From positions 1 to 6,294 of the forward strand of contig CALMRL010000448.1 of NCBI GenBank assembly GCA_937873345.1: a DNA stretch of 6,294 nt. The letters are read 5' to 3'. The translations under genes and the position numbers were made by a program. This DNA comes from an uncultured Beijerinckiaceae bacterium (lineage in GTDB: Bacteria; Pseudomonadota; Alphaproteobacteria; Rhizobiales; Beijerinckiaceae). The notes under the pieces were generated by a model, which did not search any database, was not told the DNA's origin, and was given only the letters and a program-made list of their open reading frames with translations. Of this stretch, positions 1 through 6,194 are shown one piece after another (the stretch's first letter is position 1; every line of letters begins with the position of its first letter).

Positions 1-1310
1 AACCAGTGGGTGACGCGGTCGACCTGGGCCTGGATCGGCAGCTTGGCGCCCTGCGCCGCCTCCACCGTGCGGATGATCTGCGCCAGCACCGTCTCGGCGC
101 CGACCTTCTCGGCGGTGAAGGCGAAGGCGCCGGTGCCGTTCACCGTGCCGCCGGTGACGCGATCGCCGGCCGATTTGGCGACGGGCATCGCCTCGCCCGT
201 CAGCATCGACTCGTCGACATCGGAGGAACCGTCGCGCAGGACGCCGTCGACCGGCACGCTCTCGCCGGGGTGCACCCGCAGCACGTCGCCGGCGCGGACC
301 AACTCGAGCGCGGTCTCGACGAAGCGGCCGTCGCGCTCGACGCGGGCGATGCGCGGGCGCAGGTTGACGAGGCGCTCGATCGCCGCGCCGGTGCTGCGCT
401 TGGCCCGCGCCTCCAACGTGCGGCCGAGCAGGATCAGCACCACGATCGCCGCCGCCGCCTCGAAGTACACGTCCGCAGCCCCCCGTGGCAGCAGGGAAGG
501 CGCGAAGGTCGAGACGGTGGAATAGGCCCAGGCCGCGGTGGCGCCGAGCACCACCAGGGAGTTCATGTCCGGCGCGCGATGCCATAGCGCCGGCAGCCCG
601 GCGCGGAAGAAGCGTAGGCCGGGGCCAAACAGCGCCGCCGTGGTCAGGACGAAGGAGACGACGCGAAGCCACCAGCTCGCGGCGCCGTGATGAGCGTCCA
701 AGAGATGCGCACCGAAGAGATGGCCGCCCATCTCGATCAGGATCACCGGCACGCACAGGGCCGCGGCGACGGCGAGGTCGCGCTTGAGGTGGGCGTACTC
801 GTCGGCCTTGGCGGCGGCGCGGTCCTCGCGCGAGCGGTCGGCAAGCCCGCTGGCCTTGAAGCCGGTCGTCGCCACGGCCTCGGCGAGCGCCCGATCGAGA
901 GCGTCGGTCTCGACCCACGATTGCGCCTCGATCGTCGCGCGCTCGGTCGCCAGGTTGACGGCCGCCGCGGATACGCCCGGCACGGCGGCGAGCGCCGCCT
1001 CGACGCGGCGGACGCAGGAGGCGCAGTGCATGCCCTCGACGCCGATCTCGACGCGACGCGGCGGGGCGACGAAGCCGGTCCTCGCCACCGCCGCGACGAC
1101 CTCGCCGAGCACCTTCGCGCGGTCGACATGGGGCTCCAGCACCACGTCGGCGCGCTCGCCGGCGAGGTTCACCACAGCGGAGGCGACGCCCGACACGGCG
1201 GCGAGCGCCGTCTCGACGCGACGGACGCAGGAGGCGCAGTGCATGCCGGTGACGGCGAGGGTGGCGGAAGGCGATCCGACCGGGTGCGGTGCGGGGACGG
1301 CTTGGTTCAT
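1..1310 (-). CDS. copA: Copper-translocating P1B-type ATPase CopA, N-terminal part (runs off left edge)
   Basis: This is an inner-membrane pump that exports Cu(I) from the cytoplasm using ATP. My translation of the minus strand gives 436 codons from the ATG at 1310 with no stop. Two heavy-metal-associated domains lie at about residues 17-80 and 87-152, each with the copper-binding motif GMHCASC (cysteines 25/28 and 96/99). Four hydrophobic segments follow at about 179-196, 213-232, 249-274 and 283-299, including the family-typical DMNSL at 248-252. The actuator domain then begins, with the dephosphorylation motif present as TGEA at 371-374 (the family allows TGES, TGEP or TGEA). The CPC membrane motif, the DKTGT phosphorylation site and the ATP-binding domain lie beyond the window, so intactness cannot be judged. 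The start is fixed by an AAGGAGG site 9 nt upstream. No CueR or CopZ gene is adjacent. The family is certain; Cu(I) specificity is inferred from the GMHCASC domains and membrane layout. Confidence 0.95.
   Translation of the reverse strand, partial: MNQAVPAPHPVGSPSATLAVTGMHCASCVRRVETALAAVSGVASAVVNLAGERADVVLEPHVDRAKVLGEVVAAVARTGFVAPPRRVEIGVEGMHCASCVRRVEAALAAVPGVSAAAVNLATERATIEAQSWVETDALDRALAEAVATTGFKASGLADRSREDRAAAKADEYAHLKRDLAVAAALCVPVILIEMGGHLFGAHLLDAHHGAASWWLRVVSFVLTTAALFGPGLRFFRAGLPALWHRAPDMNSLVVLGATAAWAYSTVSTFAPSLLPRGAADVYFEAAAAIVVLILLGRTLEARAKRSTGAAIERLVNLRPRIARVERDGRFVETALELVRAGDVLRVHPGESVPVDGVLRDGSSDVDESMLTGEAMPVAKSAGDRVTGGTVNGTGAFAFTAEKVGAETVLAQIIRTVEAAQGAKLPIQAQVDRVTHW
978..1247 (-). 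repeat. Two near-identical 57-bp copies within the HMA domains of copA
   Basis: Positions 978-1034 and 1191-1247 match at 54 of 57 bases (mismatches at the 3rd, 21st and 31st base), 213 bp (71 codons) apart. They encode the same part of each heavy-metal-associated domain, from the GMHCASC loop through the first helix. The flanking parts of the two domains are much less alike. Confidence 0.9.
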
Positions 1311-1314
1311 CGCT

Positions 1315-1341
1315 GATCTCCTCCTTCGATATGGGAAGATC
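1315..1341 (-). promoter_or_regulatory. Imperfect inverted repeat in the M23-copA gap
   Basis: In the 60-bp gap between the M23 gene and copA, the plus-strand arms GATCTCC and GGAAGATC can pair as GATCT/AGATC plus extra pairs, with a loop of about 11 nt and one bulge. On the copA transcript this stem would include part of the Shine-Dalgarno. It could be an operator for a MerR-type copper regulator, an RNA element, or chance. It does not clearly match a known CueR operator, and I see no convincing -35/-10 pair in the gap, so copA may depend partly on readthrough from the M23 gene or on a promoter inside the 3' end of that gene. Confidence 0.25.
1320..1326 (-). promoter_or_regulatory. Strong Shine-Dalgarno of copA
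   Basis: The minus strand reads AAGGAGG, 9 nt before the copA ATG at 1310. It is the best ribosome binding site in the window and decides the copA start. It lies inside an imperfect inverted repeat (1315-1341) that could fold over it in the mRNA. Confidence 0.85.
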
Positions 1342-1370
1342 GGCGACGAGTTGAAGCGGACTGAGCCGCC

Positions 1371-3362
1371 CTACTTCTGCGCCGTCAGCTGCGCCCCGGC
1401 GTTCGGCGCATGGGTCAGCAGTTCGTCGATACGGTCGCGCTCCTTCGTGAACTGCGCCAGCATCTTGCCGTCGAACTCGCGGGTGCGGGCGAGCTTCACC
1501 TTCATCGGGTCGACGAAGCGGCCGTTGATCAGCACCTCGTAATGAAGGTGCGGGCCGGTGGCGAGGCCGGTCTGGCCGAGGTAGCCGATGGTCTGGCCCT
1601 GCCGGACATGGACGCCGGCGGCGATGCCGCGGGCGAAGCCGGAAAGATGATTGTAGGTGGTCACGTAACCGTTGGCATGGGCGAGTTCGATGCGCCGCCC
1701 GTAACCCGAGCTCCAGCCGGCGGCCTGCACGGTGCCGTTGCCGGCGGCGAAGATCGGCGAGCCGATCGGGGCGGCGAAGTCGACGCCGGTGTGCGGGCGC
1801 GCGTAGCCGAGGATCGGATGGAAGCGGTAGCCGTAGCCCGAGGTGATCTTGAAGTTCAGCATCGGCGCGCGGACCAGGAACTTGCGCGTCGACTTGCCGC
1901 TGGCGTCGTAGTAGTCGACCGAGCCGTCGTCGGGCGCCTGGAAGCGGTAGTACCGGTAGGTCTCGCCGCGCGTGGTGATTGAGGCGTAGAGCAGCTGGTT
2001 CGGCCCGCCCTCCTCCTCGGCCGCCTCGTAGAAGGCTGTGAAGGTGTCGCCGCCGCCGACCGCGCGCTGGAAGTCGACGTCGTTGGCGAAGATGCGCACG
2101 AGATCGTCGATGATCGGCTTCGGCATCTCCTGCTTCAGCGCCGTCTCGTAGAGCGCGTTGTAGAGGCGCATACCGGCGGCATCGTCGTCTTCGTCATCGC
2201 CTTTCGGCTTGGCGGCGGGCGCGGCGCCGGCCGAGCCGGCGAGGCGGACGTAGGTGCCATCGTCCTTCAGCGCGATCGTGGTCTCCAGCGTCTCGTCGGC
2301 GTAGACCTGCAGCCGGGCGAGCGCGCGGGGCTGCGCCGGCACGTCGGTATCGGTGAACTGCAGCTTCAGGCGGCGCCCCTCCGGCACCGCCGGCTGGCCG
2401 TCGCGCCCGGCGAGGTCGCGCAGCACGGTGACGATGGTGGGGCGGCTGACGCCGGCGTTGAGAAGCAGGTTCGGCAGCGACTCGCCCGAGTGCAGGGTGA
2501 CGAGCTTGTCGTCGGAAGGCTGGCCGCCGGCGGGCGTCGTGGCGCGCGGCACCACCGTCTCGTTCTCCGGCACCATCCGCACCACGATGGATGAGAACGG
2601 CGAGTGCGCGCCGAAGCCGTCGGTGGCATAGGCCAGCGCCTCGGCGGCGTTGGCGCGGCTCGTCCGCATTAGCAGAAGCTGGGAGGGCAGCACGAAAGGC
2701 CGGTTGCCGGCGGCGAGCGAAGACTTGATGTGCTCGGCGACCTGCGCCTGCACCTCATCGGCCGAGAGAGATACATCGGGCGACAGCGTCTGCGCGGAGA
2801 AATCGCGGTCGGTCCAGGAGAACTCGGCGTCGTCCTGCTGCGGCTCGGGCTGCGCCTCGACCGGGGCGCGGGCGTCGGCCAGCACCTTCAAGGGATTGAA
2901 CGGCGGCACCTCGTCGGCGAAGCCGGCGGTGGCGGTGAGCAGCGTGGTCTCGACGCGAGCGAAACCGTGCATCCGCAGCACTTCCTTGTCGCCGGAGCGG
3001 GTCGGCGTGGCGACGCGGAACTCCTGCTTGGCGGCGACGATGTCGACCGGCTTCACCAGCCGGTCGCCCTTGTGCGAGTTGAGGCCGGTCTCGCCAGCCT
3101 CCTTGACCACCGGCACGGCGGGGATCGGATCCTCGGCGAAGTGCGCCTCGCGGTCGAGGGCGGCGTAGATGGTGGAACCGATCAGGGCCGCGCCCATCAG
3201 GCCGGTGAGGCAGGTGCCGAGCAGCCAGCGCAGCGAAACCCGCCGGCGATCGTAGAAGGCTTGGCGCTCACCGCCGAGGGTAATGGGTGGCTCGACGCCC
3301 TGGTCGAGGGTCAGGGCGTGCCGGCTGGCGTATGGGCTGAGGCGAAGCGTCTGCGTCCACAC
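1371..3362 (-). CDS. Membrane-anchored M23-family peptidoglycan endopeptidase
   Basis: This is a zinc metallopeptidase of the LytM/MepM type, expected to cut peptide cross-links of peptidoglycan from the periplasmic side. It has 663 residues if translated from the GTG at 3362. It has a basic cytoplasmic head ending RRRVSLRW, one transmembrane helix (about 46-69), a long periplasmic stalk, a LysM/OapA-like stretch near 280-320 (KLVTLHSGESLPNLLLNAG), an aspartate-rich linker near 383-392, and the M23 domain at about 505-625. Zinc ligands H524 and D528 (HTGVD) and H607 (HLH), plus catalytic H572 and H605, are all present, so it should be an active enzyme rather than an EnvC/NlpD-like activator. 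The frame stays open to an ATG at 3629, but that extra stretch is arginine- and proline-rich, non-conserved in character and overlaps a tandem repeat; the GTG has GGAGG about 12 nt upstream and a nearer AAGG. Rhizobial RgsM is a possible relative, but I cannot assign orthology. Confidence 0.92.
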   Translation of the reverse strand: MWTQTLRLSPYASRHALTLDQGVEPPITLGGERQAFYDRRRVSLRWLLGTCLTGLMGAALIGSTIYAALDREAHFAEDPIPAVPVVKEAGETGLNSHKGDRLVKPVDIVAAKQEFRVATPTRSGDKEVLRMHGFARVETTLLTATAGFADEVPPFNPLKVLADARAPVEAQPEPQQDDAEFSWTDRDFSAQTLSPDVSLSADEVQAQVAEHIKSSLAAGNRPFVLPSQLLLMRTSRANAAEALAYATDGFGAHSPFSSIVVRMVPENETVVPRATTPAGGQPSDDKLVTLHSGESLPNLLLNAGVSRPTIVTVLRDLAGRDGQPAVPEGRRLKLQFTDTDVPAQPRALARLQVYADETLETTIALKDDGTYVRLAGSAGAAPAAKPKGDDEDDDAAGMRLYNALYETALKQEMPKPIIDDLVRIFANDVDFQRAVGGGDTFTAFYEAAEEEGGPNQLLYASITTRGETYRYYRFQAPDDGSVDYYDASGKSTRKFLVRAPMLNFKITSGYGYRFHPILGYARPHTGVDFAAPIGSPIFAAGNGTVQAAGWSSGYGRRIELAHANGYVTTYNHLSGFARGIAAGVHVRQGQTIGYLGQTGLATGPHLHYEVLINGRFVDPMKVKLARTREFDGKMLAQFTKERDRIDELLTHAPNAGAQLTAQK

Positions 3363-3623
3363 GTGAGCCTTCGCCCTCCCATCCGGCTCGCCGCACTCGG
3401 CCCTCGGCTCTCGCGACGAACCTCGGGCGCAACGCTTGTCCGGGGCTGATGCGGCCGGCCCAACCATCCCGCGCGGCGACGGACCATTCCGTGCCTCGAC
3501 ATGGGGCGACGAGTTTGTTGCAATTGCGGCGCGCCGTTCAGCATGCCGGTGTGCGGCCCATCGGCCGGGCTTGCCGCTCGCGGCTCGGGCCGCTAAGCAG
3601 CCGACGTCGCTTTTTGCAAGTGA

Positions 3624-3665
3624 AATCAAGGTCGCGCAATCACGGTCACCAAATCAAGGTCCGGA
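3624..3665. repeat. Three tandem 14-bp units (AATCAmGGTC core), possible operator
   Basis: The cores AATCAAGGTC (3624-3633), AATCACGGTC (3638-3647) and AATCAAGGTC (3652-3661) begin exactly 14 bp apart, each followed by a variable 4-bp spacer. The outer two copies match over 11 bp (AAATCAAGGTC, from 3623 and 3651). On the other strand the core reads GACCTTGATT. A period of 14 is not a multiple of three, which argues against a protein-coding repeat. The last core ends 79 nt before the proposed opgG start and the array begins 262 nt from the M23 start, so control of opgG is the simpler guess. I cannot name the binding protein; direct rather than inverted order would fit a regulator that binds as head-to-tail monomers. 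Confidence 0.6.
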
Positions 3666-3728
3666 TCGCCGCCGCCCTCGCGCGGCGCAACCGCTGGCCA
3701 CCGGTCAGACTTGCGAGCCGCGGGTCAC

Positions 3729-3734
3729 GAGGAG
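3729..3734 (+). promoter_or_regulatory. Shine-Dalgarno of opgG, pointing to an ATT start
   Basis: GAGGAG lies 6 nt before the ATT at 3741, which is followed by codons for LNRRTIIKG, a classic twin-arginine signal start. The in-frame TTG at 3711 lies upstream of this site and has no purine-rich sequence ahead of it. This site therefore decides for ATT, or for an ATG that has been mutated or misread. Confidence 0.6.
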
Positions 3735-3740
3735 TGTTCC

Positions 3741-5342
3741 ATTCTCAACCGTCGCACGATCATCAAGGGCGCCGCCGCAGGCTTGGGCAGCGTCGCGGCG
3801 ACGAGCATCGCCGCCGCGCAGACGGCGCGCCCGCCCGGCGGCCGGTTCTCCTTCGCCGACGTGGTCAACAGGGCGACGCAGCTCGCCTCGGTCCCCTTCG
3901 AGGGGCAGCTGCCGCCGTTGCCCGACGAGCTGAACAAGCTCGACTTCGACGCCTGGCGGCAGATCGAGTTCCGCTCGGCGAAGCCGCTCCTCGGCGCGCA
4001 GGGCTCGCAATTCCACCTTGAGCTGTTCCACCTCGGCCATCTCTACAAGCGGCCGGTGGTGGTCAACACCATCCGCGACGGCATCCCGACGCCGGTCCCC
4101 TACCAGTCGAGCGAATTCAATTACGGGACGACGAAGTTCAGCAAGCCGCTGCCGGTCAACCTCGGCTTCGCCGGCCTGAAGATCCTGACGCCCCTGAACA
4201 GCCCGAAGCAGTTCGACGAGTTCGTCACCTTCGTTGGCGCCTCATACTTCCGCTTCCTCGGCCGCGGCCAAGCCTACGGCCTGTCGGCGCGCGGCCTCGC
4301 GCTCGCCGGCGGCACAAACGAGGAGGAGTTCCCCTTCTTCCGCGAGTTCTGGATCGACACGCCGGGCGCGGGCGCGACCAGCCTGACGATCTACGCCCTC
4401 CTCGACTCGTCGGTGGCGACCGGTGCCTACCAGTTCAATTGCTCGCCGGCGCAGAACAGCACCGTCGACGTCGCCGTGACGCTTGTCCCGCGCCGCTCCG
4501 GCGTGAAGGTCGGGATGTGCCCGCTGACCTCGATGTTCGACCTCGGCGAGAGCCAGAACAAGCCGCGCAGCGAGTTTCGGCCAGAGCTGCACGACTCCGA
4601 CGGGCTGCTGATCCACACGGGCTCGGGCGAGTGGCTTTGGCGGCCGCTGCGCAACCCGCCCGACGTCGCCAAGACCTCGACCTTCACCGACCGCGACGTG
4701 TTGGGCTTCGGGCTTCTGCAGCGCGACAGGGTCTTCACGCACTACGAGGACATCGACCTCGCCTATCAGTTGCGCCCCTCCTACTGGGTGGTGCCCAACG
4801 GCAAGTTCGGCGACGGCCACGTCGAGCTGTTCGAGATGCCGACCACCGGCGAGACCAACGACAACATCGTCGCCTCCTGGGTGCCGGCCGCCGACCCGCA
4901 ACCGGGCAAGCCCTTCAACTACGGCTACACCATCACCTCGGCGCTGAACTTCGACGATCTCGCCGGCAACGGCAAGGTGACGGCGACCTTCCAGACGGAA
5001 GCCCGCGCGCTCGGCTCGGGCGAGCCGGACCTGCCGAACGTCCGGCGCTTCATCGTCGACTTCACCGGCGGCGACCTCGCCTACTATCGCAGCGATCCCT
5101 CGCCCGTCGGCGTGGTCGCCTCGACCAGCCTCGGCAAGGTGCTGCACGCCTACACCCAGTTCAACCCCTATACCGATGGGGTGCGCGCGATGATCGACGT
5201 CGAGGTGCCGGCCGGGCAGACGGCGAACCTGCGCGCTTTTCTCAAGGCCGGTCCGACCACGCTGACCGAGACCTGGACCTATCCCTGGGAGGCGCCGGCG
5301 CAGACGTCGGGGACGGCTGCGCCGGGGGTGCCGAGCAAGTAG
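3741..5342 (+). CDS. opgG: Periplasmic glucan biosynthesis protein, OpgG/OpgD (MdoG) family, Tat-exported
   Basis: The family shapes osmoregulated periplasmic glucans (OPGs) in the periplasm; E. coli OpgG and OpgD have been placed among beta-1,2-glucan-acting glycoside hydrolases (GH186). From ATT 3741 the protein has 533 residues, a usual length. Residues 1-29 form a twin-arginine signal (NRRTIIKG, then an alanine-rich core and a likely cut after the AAA near residue 26), a trait of OpgD more than OpgG. The mature part starts FSFADVVNRA and carries family blocks such as HDSDGLLIHTGSGEW (from 284), FGLLQRDR (from 323), HYED (334-337) and LRPSYWVVPNG (about 344-354). No frameshift is seen. The glucosyltransferase gene opgH is not adjacent downstream, where a convergent gene lies instead. 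The upstream flank carries tandem 14-bp units. An alternative start is TTG 3711, adding ten residues. The family is certain; the G versus D assignment is not. Confidence 0.93.
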   Translation: MLNRRTIIKGAAAGLGSVAATSIAAAQTARPPGGRFSFADVVNRATQLASVPFEGQLPPLPDELNKLDFDAWRQIEFRSAKPLLGAQGSQFHLELFHLGHLYKRPVVVNTIRDGIPTPVPYQSSEFNYGTTKFSKPLPVNLGFAGLKILTPLNSPKQFDEFVTFVGASYFRFLGRGQAYGLSARGLALAGGTNEEEFPFFREFWIDTPGAGATSLTIYALLDSSVATGAYQFNCSPAQNSTVDVAVTLVPRRSGVKVGMCPLTSMFDLGESQNKPRSEFRPELHDSDGLLIHTGSGEWLWRPLRNPPDVAKTSTFTDRDVLGFGLLQRDRVFTHYEDIDLAYQLRPSYWVVPNGKFGDGHVELFEMPTTGETNDNIVASWVPAADPQPGKPFNYGYTITSALNFDDLAGNGKVTATFQTEARALGSGEPDLPNVRRFIVDFTGGDLAYYRSDPSPVGVVASTSLGKVLHAYTQFNPYTDGVRAMIDVEVPAGQTANLRAFLKAGPTTLTETWTYPWEAPAQTSGTAAPGVPSK

Positions 5343-5374
5343 GTGGAGCGCTCGGCGGCACGGTCGAGCCCCAC
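5343..5374. terminator. Possible weak bidirectional hairpin between convergent genes
   Basis: The short gap between the opgG stop and the stop of the opposite gene contains an outer GTGG/CCAC pairing (5343-5346 with 5371-5374) and an inner CTCGGC/GTCGAG stem (5351-5356 with 5363-5368, one G-T pair) around a 6-nt loop. There is no T-run on either side, so intrinsic termination is uncertain; the location between converging genes is the main argument. Confidence 0.3.
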
Positions 5375-5380
5375 AAGCCT

Positions 5381-6193
5381 TCAGGCCAGCGACGCGAACG
5401 CCTCGATGTCGAACGCCAGCACCTCGCGCAGCAGGGCGACGAAGGCGTCCGCCCCGTGCTCTGCGATCGCTTCCCCGATTAATGCCGTCGCCGCCGTCGC
5501 ATCACCTACCACCCCCGCCGGGTTGAGGTCGGAGCTGAGCCAGCCGAAGCCGGTCGGGCGGCCGAAGGCACGCAGCCAGGCGTGGTCACGCTCGATCGCC
5601 CCGGCACGCGAGGGGAAGTCGGCGAGCGCCGCCATCCGCACCAGTTCCGGGCGGAAGGCCAGCATCAGCGCCGTCTCCACCAATCCACCGTGGATGCCGT
5701 GGGCGCGCTCGGCCTCGGACACAAGGCCTGGCGGCAGGCCGAGGCGCGACCACGAGGCGTGGACAGCGAACAGGCCGTGCCGCGCGCGGGCCTCCAGCGC
5801 CAGCAGGTCGATGACGCCTGAGTTGCCGCCGTGCGCGTTGACGATCACCAGCCGGCGGCAGCCGGCGCGGGCGACGTCGGCGATCAAGGCTCCCCAGGCG
5901 TCGAGCGCGGCGCGCGCCGGCAGGCTCAGCGTGCCGGGAAAGCCGGCGTGCTCCAGCGAGCAACCGACCGCCTGCATCGGCAGCACCACCGCCGGAAGGT
6001 CGGCCGGCAGCCGCGCCAGCACCCGGTCGAGATAGCCCTGCGCGATGAACGCGTCGGTGCCGAGCGGCAGGTGCGGCCCGTGCTGCTCGGTCGCCGCCAG
6101 GGGCAACACGGCGACGATATCGGTCATGTCAGCCGCGGCGAGGTCGGCGCTCGTCAGCTCGCCCCACAGCTGGGAGGGGAGCCGCACGACCAT
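5381..6193 (-). CDS. Creatininase-family metal-dependent amidohydrolase
   Basis: This 270-residue protein has the usual length and motif order of the creatininase superfamily, whose members hydrolyse small cyclic or linear amides (creatinine, formamidopyrimidines) or act on peptide cofactors such as mycofactocin (MftE). Likely metal ligands are E36, H38 and D47 in ATEQHGPHLPLGTD, H121 in NAHGGN and E173 in HGGLVETA. The glutamate that follows the histidine in classical creatininase (NGHYEN-type) is glycine here, as in the NGHGGN members, so creatinine is not a safe substrate guess. There is no signal peptide, so it should be cytoplasmic. The ATG at 6193 starts one base after the TGA of the frame coming from the right edge and has no clear purine-rich ribosome site, which suggests translational coupling in an operon. 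It converges on opgG. The superfamily is clear; the substrate is unknown. Confidence 0.9.
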   Translation of the reverse strand: MVVRLPSQLWGELTSADLAAADMTDIVAVLPLAATEQHGPHLPLGTDAFIAQGYLDRVLARLPADLPAVVLPMQAVGCSLEHAGFPGTLSLPARAALDAWGALIADVARAGCRRLVIVNAHGGNSGVIDLLALEARARHGLFAVHASWSRLGLPPGLVSEAERAHGIHGGLVETALMLAFRPELVRMAALADFPSRAGAIERDHAWLRAFGRPTGFGWLSSDLNPAGVVGDATAATALIGEAIAEHGADAFVALLREVLAFDIEAFASLA

Positions 6194-6194
6194 C

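Larger units (their letters stand above)
3363..3740. other. Divergent intergenic region between the M23 gene and opgG
   Basis: These 378 bp lie between two divergently transcribed genes and must hold both control regions. Open frames cross the region on both strands, but their translations are rich in Arg, Pro and Ser and show no recognisable domain. From 3600 to 3660 the sequence is distinctly less GC-rich than its surroundings and contains the three 14-bp units described separately. Two adjoining palindromes, GCAATTGC (3520-3527) and CGGCGCGCCG (3527-3536), lie in the M23-proximal half. TTGCAA occurs at 3518-3523 and 3614-3619; the second could be a -35 element for opgG, but no convincing -10 follows at 16-18 bp. 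I see no structured RNA or terminator that I can support. Confidence 0.6.

Noticed and set aside
687..1316. Plus-strand open frame opposite copA
   Set aside because: The minus-strand translation gives clear HMA, membrane and actuator motifs over the same bases; the plus frames are Arg/Asp/Gly-rich shadows caused by high GC. The same applies to the plus frames at 6-787 and 784-1542.
2730..3449. Plus-strand open frame of about 240 codons opposite the M23 gene
   Set aside because: It mirrors the coding strand of a well-supported M23 protein, has no recognisable domain, and its composition is that of antisense GC-rich codons.
3520..3536. Adjoining palindromes GCAATTGC and CGGCGCGCCG
   Set aside because: Each is short, and GC palindromes are common at this base composition; without conservation data they are mentioned only within the intergenic description.
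3614..3643. TTGCAA as a -35 element for opgG
   Set aside because: No acceptable -10 hexamer lies 16-18 bp downstream (CAATCA or AATCAC at best), so I do not call a promoter.
3449..4021. Plus-strand frames spanning the divergent region into opgG
   Set aside because: They run through the tandem 14-bp units and then out of frame into opgG, with no domain and no good ribosome site.
4242..5147. Minus-strand open frame of about 300 codons opposite opgG
   Set aside because: OpgG family blocks run without interruption on the plus strand; the opposite frame is a low-complexity Arg/Val/Gly shadow.
4439..5482. Plus-strand frame of 347 codons overlapping opgG in another frame
   Set aside because: It starts with TTG, is extremely arginine-rich, and continues past the opgG stop into the opposite-strand hydrolase, as expected of an out-of-frame shadow.
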